Shown: positions 27,250 to 36,824, counted from the first letter of the stretch. The stretch: DNA of 64,000 bases from Alphaproteobacteria bacterium (GCA_017999645.1 JAGNLJ010000002.1:62001-126000), one strand, 5' to 3'. Numbers and translations: made by a program. The notes: generated from the sequence alone by a model not told the origin.

Positions 27250-28866
27250 ATGAATCAGCAACTTCTGAAAATTTCGGGGCTTTGCGTCGATTTTAACACG
27301 TCCGAAGGCACCTTCCGCGCCGTCGATAATGTCTCGTTTGCAATCGAAAAAGGCCAGACCGTGGCGCTGGTCGGCGAATCCGGGTCGGGCAAATCGGTGA
27401 CGGCGCTCTCGGTCATGCAGCTCCTGCCCTACCCGCGCGCGTCGCACCCGGCGGGATCGATTTTATTTAACGGCGAAGAACTGGTCGGCAAAAAAAATTC
27501 CTTCATGCGCACGATCCGCGGCGAACAGATCGGCATGATCTTCCAGGAACCGCAAAGCGCGCTCAACCCGCTGCACACGATTGAAAAACAGATCGGCGAA
27601 GTTCTGTTCCTGCACCAAAACATGAAACGCCGTGAGGTGAATAAAAGAATTCTTGAGTTGATGGACCTCGTCGGACTCTCGGGTTTAAAAAACAGGCTCG
27701 GCGCCTATCCGCATGAACTCTCAGGTGGCCAACGGCAAAGAGTCATGATCGCCATGGCGCTCGCGAACAACCCGGAGCTCCTGATTGCCGACGAGCCGAC
27801 GACGGCGCTCGACGTCACCGTGCAGGCGCAAATTCTTGAACTGCTCAACGATCTGAAGAAACGCCTCAACATGGCGCTGCTGCTGATCACGCATGATTTA
27901 TCCATCGTCGAAAAAATGGCCGATTATGTCTGCGTGATGCAGAAAGGAAAAATCGTCGAGCAGAAAGAAACCGGGGCGCTGTTCGCAAACCCCGAGCATG
28001 CCTATACGAAAATGCTGCTCTCGGCGCAGCCGCGCGGCGAAGCCATTAAAACAAAGACCGGAGCCCCTGTCGTGTTGCAAGGCAGCCACGTCAAAATCCA
28101 CTTCCCGCTCAGCAAAAATTTCTTTGGCAAGACGACAGAATGGGTCAAGGCGGTCGATGATATTTCAATCACTGTGCGCGCGGGCCAGACAGTCGGCGTG
28201 GTCGGCGAGTCAGGCTCAGGCAAGACGACGCTTGGCCTCGGCCTGTTGCGCTTGTTGAATGCGCAGGGCGAAATCATTTTCGACGGGCATGATATTTCGA
28301 AATTCGGACGGCAGGCGATGAAGCCGTTGCGCGAGGATTTACAAATCGTATTCCAGGACCCGTTCGGCTCGCTCAGCCCCCGTATGTCAATCGGGCAGAT
28401 CATCGGCGAAGGCCTGCTCGTTCACCGGAAAAAACTATCGGCGGCTGAGCGCGAGGAACTTGTGATCGGCGCGCTGGAATCCGTGCATATGGACCCGGCG
28501 ACGCGTCACCGTTACCCGCATGAATTTTCCGGCGGCCAGCGCCAACGTGTCGCCATCGCGCGCGCGATGGTTCTCAATCCGAAATTCGTCGTGCTCGACG
28601 AACCTACTTCAGCGTTAGACGTTTCGGTACAGGCGCAGATTGTCGATTTACTCCGTGAACTGCAGGAAAAACACAATCTCGCCTACATGTTCATCAGCCA
28701 TGACCTCCGCATCGTCCGCGCCATGGCGCATGATTTGATCGTCATGAAGAACGGTGTGGTCGTGGAATCCGGCCCTGCGGCGGAGATTTTTGCCGCCCCC
28801 AAAGAGCCTTACACCCGCGCCCTGCTTGAAGCGGCGCTGAATTTACGGGCTGTAAAAGCTGCCTGA
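27250..28866 (+). CDS. yejF: Peptide ABC transporter ATP-binding protein YejF-like
   Basis: A fused double ATPase of 538 residues that would power the YejABE permease. Each half carries Walker A (GESGSGKS in the first, GESGSGKT in the second), an ABC signature (LSGGQRQR, FSGGQRQR) and Walker B (LLIADEPTTALD, VVLDEPTSALD). The linker lies near residues 265-285. It is separated by about 12 kb from yejE, with the arg cluster and others between. Confidence 0.94.
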   Translation: MNQQLLKISGLCVDFNTSEGTFRAVDNVSFAIEKGQTVALVGESGSGKSVTALSVMQLLPYPRASHPAGSILFNGEELVGKKNSFMRTIRGEQIGMIFQEPQSALNPLHTIEKQIGEVLFLHQNMKRREVNKRILELMDLVGLSGLKNRLGAYPHELSGGQRQRVMIAMALANNPELLIADEPTTALDVTVQAQILELLNDLKKRLNMALLLITHDLSIVEKMADYVCVMQKGKIVEQKETGALFANPEHAYTKMLLSAQPRGEAIKTKTGAPVVLQGSHVKIHFPLSKNFFGKTTEWVKAVDDISITVRAGQTVGVVGESGSGKTTLGLGLLRLLNAQGEIIFDGHDISKFGRQAMKPLREDLQIVFQDPFGSLSPRMSIGQIIGEGLLVHRKKLSAAEREELVIGALESVHMDPATRHRYPHEFSGGQRQRVAIARAMVLNPKFVVLDEPTSALDVSVQAQIVDLLRELQEKHNLAYMFISHDLRIVRAMAHDLIVMKNGVVVESGPAAEIFAAPKEPYTRALLEAALNLRAVKAA

Positions 28867-28873
28867 TTTTTTA

Positions 28874-28902
28874 TTGACATAATACAAGAAAATACTCTAT
28901 AA
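28874..28902 (+). promoter_or_regulatory. Strong sigma-70 type promoter
   Basis: TTGACA at 28874-28879, a 17-base spacer, then CTATAA at 28897-28902. Transcription would start near 28909, 19 bases before the ATG at 28928, and serve the two small genes there. Confidence 0.75.
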
Positions 28903-28927
28903 AGGCCTTGAGCTAAAAAGAGGTTTT

Positions 28928-29332
28928 ATGGATCAGAAAGATTTTGAAGGCAGCGTCAATCCGGTCGATTTTCATCAGTACGTGTGCATCAATACTCTTG
29001 CCCCCGACCCGGAGTTCTGGCCAAAAGCCGAAGCGCTTATTAAACAGGCACGCGCGGAGTATCGCACTCCTATGGCCATGAGCGTTGTAGAAGAAAGCAG
29101 CGATTTTGATCTGCAGAAAAAAGCCGCAGAGTTAGCCGTCAGCACCCTGGAAGTTACCTCTGACACCGTAGACGAAGTTGCCTCATCTATAATTCAGAAA
29201 ATTCGGGAATGCGCCAACGGAGAAGAGCTTGAAATAGCGCTTAAGCCTGCGCTGCTGGATTTATACAAATGGGCGCGTCTCATGCCCGGAGACGGAGAGC
29301 GCTTACCCATTAAATATGATTGTGATATGTGA
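28928..29332 (+). CDS. Hypothetical protein (134 residues)
   Basis: An acidic soluble protein without a recognised domain. It begins with a 30-residue segment of mixed character, followed by helical stretches around AEALIKQARAEY and VDEVASSIIQKIRE. A good AGAGG site precedes the ATG. It is followed after 30 bases by another unknown gene, and both probably run from the promoter at 28874. Confidence 0.7.
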   Translation: MDQKDFEGSVNPVDFHQYVCINTLAPDPEFWPKAEALIKQARAEYRTPMAMSVVEESSDFDLQKKAAELAVSTLEVTSDTVDEVASSIIQKIRECANGEELEIALKPALLDLYKWARLMPGDGERLPIKYDCDM

Positions 29333-29362
29333 TTGTAACAAGTTACTGCGTAAGGAGTTTTT

Positions 29363-29683
29363 ATGAGTAAGAAAAAAGAAGAAGTCACACTGAAAGACGA
29401 GACCTGTTCTTATCCGGGATTTGAAGAGTCGAACAATTTTTACGATTTCATTTATCAACATCGCGACAGTAAAAATCTTTTAAAGGCTGCAGAATCCTTA
29501 ATTGCTTCGGACCCGGCATTACGCCTCAGCCGTTTAAAGTTTGTCTTTATCTGCGCGGAAGATCCGCACGTAAGAGAAAAGTCTTTCACTGAGATGCTCA
29601 AAATTCCCGGGGTTAACAAATACAAGCATGAAATCGAGTTGCTGACTCAAAGTCTTAAGCCGCAACCCGCGGGCATGGACTAA
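29363..29683 (+). CDS. Hypothetical protein (106 residues)
   Basis: No recognised family. A Lys/Glu-rich start (MSKKKEEVTLKDE) precedes a mostly helical body with LLKAAESLIASDPALRLSRL; no signal peptide or membrane segment. AAGGAG lies before the ATG. It is the second gene of a pair with 28928. Confidence 0.7.
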   Translation: MSKKKEEVTLKDETCSYPGFEESNNFYDFIYQHRDSKNLLKAAESLIASDPALRLSRLKFVFICAEDPHVREKSFTEMLKIPGVNKYKHEIELLTQSLKPQPAGMD

Positions 29684-29805
29684 TAAGCCGCCGAAACCCC
29701 TGAAAAGGGTGTAAAAGGCCAATTTCTTCAGTTTTTCCTTGCCTTACCCTGCCCGGGAAGGTAGGAATGTCGAGTTTTTGAAACCCTGAAAGGAGTTGAT
29801 CCCCT

Positions 29806-30012
29806 GTGGTCACAGTAAACGTAAGAGATAACAACGTCGATCAGGCCCTGCGCGCCCTTAAGAAAAAGATGCAGCGCGAAGGCCTTTTCCGCGAGATGAA
29901 GCTTCGTAAAAGTTATGAAAAGCCCTCCGAGCGTAAAGCCCGTGAGAAGTCCGAAGCGGTCCGCCGCTGGCGCAAGCTTGAGCGCAAAAAGAAAGAGCGC
30001 GACGGCTTCTAG
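29806..30012 (+). CDS. rpsU: 30S ribosomal protein S21
   Basis: A 68-residue basic protein of the small ribosomal subunit. [20 protein letters not shown] and the downstream [18 protein letters not shown] are typical of S21. The start is GTG, with AAGGAG ten bases before it. A terminator follows closely. It stands alone. Confidence 0.96.
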   Translation: MVTVNVRDNNVDQALRALKKKMQREGLFREMKLRKSYEKPSERKAREKSEAVRRWRKLERKKKERDGF

Positions 30013-30040
30013 GAGCCCATAGCTACCGCAAGTATTAAGA

Positions 30041-30073
30041 AAACCGCCCGTATAAGTTACAGGCGGTTTTTTT
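30041..30073 (+). terminator. Rho-independent terminator after rpsU
   Basis: AAACCGCC and GGCGGTTT with a 13-base loop, followed by a T-run. Confidence 0.85.
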
Positions 30074-30138
30074 CTGGTCGTTTTTTCGTGGCCGGAATTC
30101 TGCTAAACTGGACTGACGGTGCTTTCATAGAGGTAATG

Positions 30139-31506
30139 ATGACCTACGCCATAAAACGCTCCCTGCTCGGCCTGTTTACCCTGTCTTTCGCGGTATTCCC
30201 TATAGGTTTCGCAGAGGCCGAGGACTGGATGACCTTTACCTCGCCTTCGGGCGTTTACCAGGTCCGCATGCCGGAAGGCCTGAGAAGCTCCTCGACCCAG
30301 TTTTTGGTCGATGACGATCTCGCCGTGCACAGCGAGGAAACGTCCGTGCTGATCGACCAGCGCCCCTACCAGAACACGATGAAAAGTTACATCGTCAAAT
30401 TCGACCAGACATTCGGCCCGGCGCTGACCGGCGACAATGTGAGCCAGCTCCTGCATGAAGAATTCCAGAGCTACATCAATTATTATTCACAATTTGACGG
30501 CGTGGTGAAACACCAGGACACCGAGGGCTATAACGGCCACTGGGGCGGCGACATCATGATCAGCTATAAAGACAAGGAGTTCGGGCAGCAGACGATCCGC
30601 GCGCGCATTCTTTACGGCGATGATACGCGCCTGCAGCAGATCATCATCGGCTCCGACGATTTGATGAATTCCTTCGCGACGCGGGATTTCATGGATACGC
30701 TGATTTTCGATCCGGGCATTTCAATCGTCAAAGGCAGGGTCAATGAAAAATGGCTGACGATGGAATCGCCGACCGGCATGTTTACCCTGCTTTACCCCGG
30801 CGAAAAAGCACCGCCTTATTTCACATCACCGCCCAAGGCTTCGTGGGATGACAAAAATGAAATCGTCTCGGCCACTTTCCACGACCCCGTGCGGAACGAA
30901 AATGTTTATTTCAATGTCTATGGCTACCAGTTCAACACAGACCTGGATTTTCCGGCTGTGCAGGAAATCCTGACCAAGCGCCATATCAACAAATACCGCA
31001 GCGCAACCAAGGGAATCCGGTTCGGCAAGGGCATCGGCGACGCCAAAGAGGAAGGGATGCTCAAGTTCCCGTTCATGGAAACCACTTTCCCGATCAAGCC
31101 GCCGAAAAATCTTCCCTATATTTCAAACATGCGCCTGCGGGCCTATCACATGGGAAAAAACATGGTTGTCATGGAGACGATGACATCGAACGCGCTGTTT
31201 ACATCGAGCCTTGTTTCCAACCTGATGGGCTTTGTGAGTTTCCAGCCTGACAAGATGCATGAAGCGGTGCAGCCCGCAACGCCGACAGCAGACGTTCCGG
31301 CGCCAATCGATACGACGCGCCCCGAAGACCAGCCATCCGTTCCCTCGAAGCTGCGGCCCGGTCAGAAGGAATCGGACCCGAAACCGGTTATCAATTTGTC
31401 GCCGACCCCCAAGGAAACGCAGGCTAAAGAGTCACAGGCTAAAGAAACAAAGCCTGAAGAGGTACAACCTAAAGAGCAGCAGCCTGCTGCTCCAGCCACG
31501 CCCTAA
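30139..31506 (+). CDS. Exported hypothetical protein with charged Pro-rich tail
   Basis: A 455-residue protein. Residues 1-30 are a signal peptide (RSLLGLFTLSFAVFPIGFAEA). The body is mostly beta strand with two similar-looking halves: each begins with a WMTFTSPSGVY or WLTMESPTGMF segment, near residues 33 and 209. This suggests an internal duplication. The last 70 residues are rich in Pro, Lys, Glu and Gln with short repeats of KETQ and KESQ. AGAGG lies five bases before this ATG; one three bases earlier is too close to it. No function is evident. Confidence 0.75.
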   Translation: MTYAIKRSLLGLFTLSFAVFPIGFAEAEDWMTFTSPSGVYQVRMPEGLRSSSTQFLVDDDLAVHSEETSVLIDQRPYQNTMKSYIVKFDQTFGPALTGDNVSQLLHEEFQSYINYYSQFDGVVKHQDTEGYNGHWGGDIMISYKDKEFGQQTIRARILYGDDTRLQQIIIGSDDLMNSFATRDFMDTLIFDPGISIVKGRVNEKWLTMESPTGMFTLLYPGEKAPPYFTSPPKASWDDKNEIVSATFHDPVRNENVYFNVYGYQFNTDLDFPAVQEILTKRHINKYRSATKGIRFGKGIGDAKEEGMLKFPFMETTFPIKPPKNLPYISNMRLRAYHMGKNMVVMETMTSNALFTSSLVSNLMGFVSFQPDKMHEAVQPATPTADVPAPIDTTRPEDQPSVPSKLRPGQKESDPKPVINLSPTPKETQAKESQAKETKPEEVQPKEQQPAAPATP

Positions 31507-33226
31507 TCGGTTTTTCGAGGCGCGGGCCGATGGTTTTCAGCACGCCCGCGTGATAGGCGTTCAGCCAGCTCAGCTCGGATTCCGTCAGCATTTCTTTTTT
31601 GATCAATGTGCGGTCGATGGGCACGAGACTGAAAGTTTCAAAGCCCAAAAGTTTCTGGTCCTCTATACCCTTACCCGCCTCGACAACCAGCACGAGACTT
31701 TCGGTACGGATACCGTACGCGCCTTCCTTGTAATAACCGGGCTCATTCGAGAGAAACATGCCAACCTTCAAACTTTCTATGCCGCGCGTCGAAATGCTCG
31801 CCGATTCTTCATGCACCGAGAGATAGCAGCCAACGCCGTGGCCGGTGCCGTGTGAATAATCGAGGCCAACCTTCAACAGTGCCGCCCTTGCCAGCGCATC
31901 GATCTGCACGCCATTCGTGCCTTCTGGGAATTTTGCCGATGCGACGGCGATATGGCCTTTCAGGACCAGCGTGAAATGCTCTTTCATTTCTTCGGTCGGT
32001 TTGCCGAGGGCGATGGTGCGCGTGATGTCGGTGGTGCCGTCGACATATTGCCCACCGCTGTCGAGCAGCAACAATCCGGGGGGATCGATTTTCGCATTGG
32101 TTTTTTCATCGGCGCGGTAATGGACGATGGCACCGTTCGCCGCCCAGCCGGAAATGGTCGAGAAACTTGGGCCGCGATAGGAATTATCTTTTTTCCTGAA
32201 TTCTTCCAGCCTGGCAACGACATCAAGCTCGCTGAGCGGTGATTTATTGTTATCCAACCAGTAAAGGAAATTCACCAGCGCCGCCCCGTCGCGCACATGA
32301 GCGGCGCGCAGGGCTTTCTGCTCGGCGGAATTCTTGATGGCTTTCGGGTCGACACAGGGGTCTTTGAAGTCGGTCGCCCTATCGCCCAATGCCTGTTTGA
32401 ACCATATGGGCGAACGGGTGAAATCAAGACCTACATTCCCCTCAAGCGCTTTAAGCCGCGCTCCAAGCTTATCGGGCGTAACAATTTCAATATCCGCGCC
32501 CAGATGTTTTTTTAGGTCTGGCGTAATTTTTTCCGGATGGACGAACCATTCCGTTTTGCCATTGGCGTGCAAAATCCCGAAGGATAAAACAACGGGCGTG
32601 TGTTCGACATCGTTGCCGCGCACATTCAAAAGCCACATCAGGGAATCCGGCAATGTGATCACGCAGGCACTTAGATTTTTTTCCTGCAGGATTTTGCAGA
32701 TGGATTTTCTTTTGGCAGCGGACTCCACGCCTGCAAATTCAATTGGAAAAATTTCGGCTTTTTCTCTGGGAAAAGAAGGCTTGTCTTTCCACACATCATC
32801 AACGGGATTGGCATTTACAGGATCGAACTTTATGCCTTTCTCGCCCAGCGTTTTTGCGAATTCCGTCGCCTGCTTCACCGTCAGCAGCCACGGGTCATAA
32901 CCGATGACATCATCTGGCTTCGCATTTTCCGCCAGCCATTTCGCAGACGTGGTTTGAGGGTTGTTCAGAAATTCGTAGAGGCCTTTATCAGCCTGCTGCG
33001 CGAGCTGGATGGTGTAGCGCCCGTCGGTGATGATCGCGGCCTTGTCCGCCAATACCAGCGCCGAACCTGCAGAGCCTGTAAAGCCCGTCAGCCATGCAAG
33101 GCGCTCAGCATAGGCGGCTACGAATTCGCCTTGATACTCGCTGATGCGCGGGACAATAAAACCCGCGAGGCTACGCTTTACCAGCACGGCGCGTAGATCG
33201 GAGAGTTTTGCGGCAGCGTTTTTCAT
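31469..33226 (-). CDS. Xaa-Pro aminopeptidase (M24B family)
   Basis: A three-domain aminopeptidase P-like enzyme, 585 residues, releasing an N-terminal residue next to proline. The C-terminal pita-bread domain has metal-ligand motifs LLDSGGQYVDGTTDITRT, GTGHGVGCYLSVHE and the two glutamates in NEPGYYKEGAYGIRTESLV. The longer N-terminal part (two creatinase-like domains) is typical of the cytosolic large form. The start is the ATG at 33226; an in-frame TTG two codons upstream is also possible. Its 3' end overlaps the previous gene by 38 bases tail to tail. Confidence 0.93.
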   Translation of the reverse strand: MKNAAAKLSDLRAVLVKRSLAGFIVPRISEYQGEFVAAYAERLAWLTGFTGSAGSALVLADKAAIITDGRYTIQLAQQADKGLYEFLNNPQTTSAKWLAENAKPDDVIGYDPWLLTVKQATEFAKTLGEKGIKFDPVNANPVDDVWKDKPSFPREKAEIFPIEFAGVESAAKRKSICKILQEKNLSACVITLPDSLMWLLNVRGNDVEHTPVVLSFGILHANGKTEWFVHPEKITPDLKKHLGADIEIVTPDKLGARLKALEGNVGLDFTRSPIWFKQALGDRATDFKDPCVDPKAIKNSAEQKALRAAHVRDGAALVNFLYWLDNNKSPLSELDVVARLEEFRKKDNSYRGPSFSTISGWAANGAIVHYRADEKTNAKIDPPGLLLLDSGGQYVDGTTDITRTIALGKPTEEMKEHFTLVLKGHIAVASAKFPEGTNGVQIDALARAALLKVGLDYSHGTGHGVGCYLSVHEESASISTRGIESLKVGMFLSNEPGYYKEGAYGIRTESLVLVVEAGKGIEDQKLLGFETFSLVPIDRTLIKKEMLTESELSWLNAYHAGVLKTIGPRLEKPIRAWLEQQAAAL

Positions 33227-33254
33227 TCTCAAAGACTAACAATATGCCCCTCCA

Positions 33255-33326
33255 TTGTCATGCCCGCGCAGGCGGGCATCCGGTCTTTATTAACTGGCCG
33301 GACCCCCGCCTTCGCGGGGGTGACAA
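33255..33326. repeat. Palindromic repeat, GTCATGCCCGC type
   Basis: A left hairpin (TGTCATGCCCGCGCAGGCGGGCAT) and a right hairpin (CCCCCGCCTTCGCGGGGGTGACA) flank a short AT-rich middle; outer ends TGTCA and TGACA pair. It fills the gap between the aminopeptidase and the DnaJ-type gene. Confidence 0.9.
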
Positions 33327-33368
33327 GATGGAAGGATTCCCGCTAAATTAAAGACTGGAGACATTTGA

Positions 33369-33800
33369 ATGCCCTACATCATTCTCGCCATCGGCCTGCT
33401 CATCGGCATTTATGCCTTGTACCGGTTTTTCCTGACTGCGGATGTAAAGCAGATCAAGGCGCTCGGGCTTTCGATTTTCGCCGTGGTTATCGGTGTCGCG
33501 ATTCTCATTCTTGCACTGACCGGGAGGTTCCCGGCGGCGCTCGCCCTCGTGGCCGCCTTGTTTCCGTTGTTTATTGCCTGGCGGCGCGGTAAACAAAGTG
33601 CCGAGAGCCCGGCTTCGACTTCCAGCGCGGTGATGACCGAAAAGGAGGCGCTCGAGGTTCTGGGCCTTCCGCCCGGCTCCAGCACGGACGAAATCACCGC
33701 CGCCTTCAAAAAATTGATGCTCAAAGTGCACCCGGACAGCGAAGGATCGGACTGGATGGCCGCCAAACTAAACCAGGCCCGCGATACCCTGCTGAAATAG
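33369..33800 (+). CDS. Membrane DnaJ-domain protein
   Basis: A 143-residue protein with three short hydrophobic segments in the first 75 residues and a C-terminal J-domain (about 88-143). The HPD motif is present (KVHPDSEGSDWM), so it should stimulate an Hsp70 ATPase. The J-domain is at the C-terminus of a membrane protein, the type III arrangement also seen in mitochondrial TIM14. Substrates are unknown. It precedes galU. Confidence 0.85.
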   Translation: MPYIILAIGLLIGIYALYRFFLTADVKQIKALGLSIFAVVIGVAILILALTGRFPAALALVAALFPLFIAWRRGKQSAESPASTSSAVMTEKEALEVLGLPPGSSTDEITAAFKKLMLKVHPDSEGSDWMAAKLNQARDTLLK

Positions 33801-33845
33801 GGCCTGACTTGCCAAAAATCCTTAAAAATGCGAGACATACCGCCT

Positions 33846-34730
33846 ATGGCTTATAAACCAGTTAAAAAAGCAGTCTTCCCCGTGGCCGGGCTCGGCACGC
33901 GCTTTCTCCCGGCAACGAAAGTCATGCCGAAGGAGATGCTACCGATCAATGACCGCCCGCTGATCCAGCATGTTTTCGAGGAAGCGCGCGAGGCCGGAAT
34001 TGAAGAATTCATTTTTGTTACAGGTCGTTATAAGGAAATGTTGGAGCAGCACTTTGACTTCCAGCCGGAGCTTGAAGACGTGCTTGAGAGCCGCAACAAG
34101 CATGACATGCTGGAAAAAGTCCGCGATTCCGAGATTCCAGCGGGCAAACTTTTCCTGACCCGGCAACCGAGGCCTTTGGGCCTGGGCCACGCCGTCTGGT
34201 GCGCCAAGAAACTGGTAGGCGACGAGCCCTTTGCAGTCCTCCTGCCCGACGATATCGTGCGCCATAATACCGGCTGCCTCGCACAGATGGTTGAAGCTTA
34301 TGAGCAGCATGGCGGGAACATTGTAGCGGTCCGGGACGTTCCTAAAGCGGACACTTCCAAATACGGGATACTCGATATCGCTTCCGAGGACGGTAAAAAC
34401 GTGAAAGTGAAGGGCCTTGTTGAAAAACCGGCACCCGAAAAAGCACCCTCGACGCTCTCCATTATCGGTCGTTATATCCTGCAGCCGGAGGTGTTTGAGC
34501 ATCTTTCCGCTTTTGAAACCGGCGCCGGCGGCGAGATCCAGCTCACAGACGCGATGGCAAAACTGATCGGCAAGCAGCCCTTCCATGGCCTCCGCTTTGA
34601 CGGTCAGCATTATGACTGCGGATCGCGTCTCGGCTTCATCGAAGCCAACATCGCTTATATGATGAATGACAAAGGCATAGGCGCGCAGGTTAGAAAAATA
34701 GTTAAAGCTTATGCTGCTCAAGAAAAGTAA
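33846..34730 (+). CDS. galU: UTP--glucose-1-phosphate uridylyltransferase
   Basis: Makes UDP-glucose, for glycans and envelope sugars. The 294 residues have the pyrophosphorylase motif KAVFPVAGLGTRFLPATK with PKEMLPI, then GLGHAVWCAKKLVG, LLPDDIV and EIQLTDAMAKLI. The start is taken at MAYKPVKK, the usual N-terminus; an ATG six codons earlier is possible. It overlaps the next gene by 20 bases. Confidence 0.95.
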   Translation: MAYKPVKKAVFPVAGLGTRFLPATKVMPKEMLPINDRPLIQHVFEEAREAGIEEFIFVTGRYKEMLEQHFDFQPELEDVLESRNKHDMLEKVRDSEIPAGKLFLTRQPRPLGLGHAVWCAKKLVGDEPFAVLLPDDIVRHNTGCLAQMVEAYEQHGGNIVAVRDVPKADTSKYGILDIASEDGKNVKVKGLVEKPAPEKAPSTLSIIGRYILQPEVFEHLSAFETGAGGEIQLTDAMAKLIGKQPFHGLRFDGQHYDCGSRLGFIEANIAYMMNDKGIGAQVRKIVKAYAAQEK

Positions 34731-36138
34731 TCCGGCCCCAATGCCAGCCCCCGCCCACACATTCCACCCGAGCATTCTCCGCGAATATGATATACGCGGC
34801 GAGGTCGACAAGACGCTTTCGGCTGAAGATGCCTATGCGCTCGGCCGGGCGTTCGGCACATTCGTGCACCGCAAGGGCGGGAAAACGGTGGCCGTGGGTT
34901 ATGACGGCCGCCTGAGCTCGCCTGAGTTCGCAGGGGAAGTCGTGCGCGGGTTGTCCGAGACCGGGCTGGATGTCACCACCATCGGCCTTGGGCCCACCCC
35001 CATGCTCTGGTTCGCGGTTAAACACCTGAAAACCGATGCAGGGATCATGGTGACAGGCTCGCATAACCCGGCCGGGTTCAATGGTTTCAAGATGACGCTG
35101 CAGAAAGAGCCGGTTTATGGGGCGCTTATACAGTCTATTGGCGACATTGCCGCTAATGGAGACTTTTTTAATGCTCCCAGTGTGGGCAAAATCACACCAG
35201 TTTCAATTCAAAATAATTATATTGATCGGCTGCTCCAGGACCTGACAATGGACAGACCCTTGAGCATCGCCTGGGACAATGGAAATGGTGCTGCTGGAGA
35301 TGTTTTAAGCGACATTGTCGCAAAAATACCCGGAAAACATGTGACTTTGTTCCAGGAAATAGACGGCACCTTCCCAAACCACCACCCTGACCCGACCGTG
35401 GACAAGAATATGGTCGATCTGCAGAAGGCCGTTCGGGAGAATTATTGTGATCTTGGCATCGCTTTTGACGGCGACGGTGATAGAATTGGCGTCATTGACG
35501 AAAATGGCGACATTTTAAGGTGCGATACACTCCTCGCCCTCTATGCTGCCGAGATTATCGCCGAAAGGCCGGGCGCGCCGATTATCGGCGATGTGAAATG
35601 CAGCCAAATCATGTTCGATGAAATTGAACGCCTTGGCGGCACGCCCATCATGTGGAAGACGGGCCATTCGCTGGTGAAGGCCAAGATGGCAGAAACCAAG
35701 GCTCCCCTCGCCGGTGAGCTGTCGGGCCATATTTTCTTCGCCGATAAATATTACGGATTCGATGACGCACTGTATTGCGCCGTGCGCCTGATCAATATCG
35801 TCGCGCGCGCTAAAGGCGGGTTATCCAGCCTGACGAAGCATTTGCCGAAAACGCATAGCACGCCGGAAATCCGCGTCGATGTGCCGGAAGCCGAAAAATT
35901 CAAAATCGTGCCCCGCATTATCGCAGCCATGAAGGATAACAAGAATGTCGAGCTTAGCGACATTGACGGGATACGGGTTAAAAACGCCGATGGCTGGTGG
36001 CTGGTGCGCCCCTCCAATACGCAAAGCTGCCTTTCGGTGCGTGCGGAAGGCAACAGTCCACAAGCGCTTGCGGCGCTCAAAGCCATGGCGGTGGAACAGC
36101 TCGAAAAACTTGGATATTCTCTGACCTTCGAACAGTAA
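34711..36138 (+). CDS. Phosphomannomutase/phosphoglucomutase
   Basis: An alpha-D-phosphohexomutase of 475 residues, interconverting hexose 1- and 6-phosphates. Landmarks are the phosphoserine loop TGSHNPAGFNG (serine near 117), the metal loop DGDGDRIG, the sugar-binding GELSGHIFF, and the phosphate-binding RPSNTQSC near the end. It follows galU and would feed it, so the pair serves sugar-nucleotide synthesis. The start may be the ATG at 34711, inside galU, or the ATG at 34741. Confidence 0.93.
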   Translation: MLLKKSNPAPMPAPAHTFHPSILREYDIRGEVDKTLSAEDAYALGRAFGTFVHRKGGKTVAVGYDGRLSSPEFAGEVVRGLSETGLDVTTIGLGPTPMLWFAVKHLKTDAGIMVTGSHNPAGFNGFKMTLQKEPVYGALIQSIGDIAANGDFFNAPSVGKITPVSIQNNYIDRLLQDLTMDRPLSIAWDNGNGAAGDVLSDIVAKIPGKHVTLFQEIDGTFPNHHPDPTVDKNMVDLQKAVRENYCDLGIAFDGDGDRIGVIDENGDILRCDTLLALYAAEIIAERPGAPIIGDVKCSQIMFDEIERLGGTPIMWKTGHSLVKAKMAETKAPLAGELSGHIFFADKYYGFDDALYCAVRLINIVARAKGGLSSLTKHLPKTHSTPEIRVDVPEAEKFKIVPRIIAAMKDNKNVELSDIDGIRVKNADGWWLVRPSNTQSCLSVRAEGNSPQALAALKAMAVEQLEKLGYSLTFEQ

Positions 36139-36147
36139 AAGAAGGAA

Positions 36148-36792
36148 ATGCCTATGAGTGCCAAACCCATCGACGTCGCGATGCTCGAAGTTCTCGCCTC
36201 GAAAATCTGTCACGATCTCATCAGCCCGATTGGCGCGGTGAATAACGGCGTCGAGTTGATCGAGGATATGGGCCCGGACGCAGGGCCTGAAGCCACGGCC
36301 CTGATTGCATTCAGCGCACAGCAGGCTTCGGCAAAACTGCAGGCATTCAGGATGGCTTACGGTATCGGCGGTGCCGACTCCAACATCAAGCCGGACGACG
36401 TGCACAAGGCGATTGAATTCCTGATCAGCCAGGATAAAAAAATAAAGCAGGAATGGAATCCGAATGGCGGGATTGGCGGTGCTACGCCTGCAAAAGGTTT
36501 CTGCAAGATACTGATCTGCGCGATCCTGCTCGGCATGGAATGCCTGCCGAAAGGCGGCACGATTTCGGTGGTTCAGGGTTCCGATTCCGAAACGGCGATA
36601 GTCGCGAAGGGTGAAAATGCGAGCTTACGCGGCCAGACGGAAGAAGCCCTCGGCCTCAAGCTGGACGCCCAAACGCTCGACCCTAAATATGTCCATGCGA
36701 TGATGACCGGGTTGCTGGCCGAGCGCCACGGATTCAAGGTTACTGCGAAAGACAGCGGCCAGGGCTTTATCAGCATCACCATGAGGTCTTAA
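36148..36792 (+). CDS. chpT: Histidine phosphotransferase ChpT
   Basis: A 214-residue protein with a dimeric four-helix domain and a degenerate ATPase-like domain. The phospho-accepting His22 lies in KICHDLISPIGAVNNGVEL, closely matching ChpT, which relays phosphate from CckA to CtrA and CpdR in alphaproteobacteria. A GAAGG site precedes the ATG. CtrA lies 31 kb away in the same window. It is followed by a single-domain response regulator. Confidence 0.9.
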   Translation: MPMSAKPIDVAMLEVLASKICHDLISPIGAVNNGVELIEDMGPDAGPEATALIAFSAQQASAKLQAFRMAYGIGGADSNIKPDDVHKAIEFLISQDKKIKQEWNPNGGIGGATPAKGFCKILICAILLGMECLPKGGTISVVQGSDSETAIVAKGENASLRGQTEEALGLKLDAQTLDPKYVHAMMTGLLAERHGFKVTAKDSGQGFISITMRS

Positions 36793-36824
36793 TTCCTGTC
36801 CCCAAATCGTGTACAATCTGGCGC

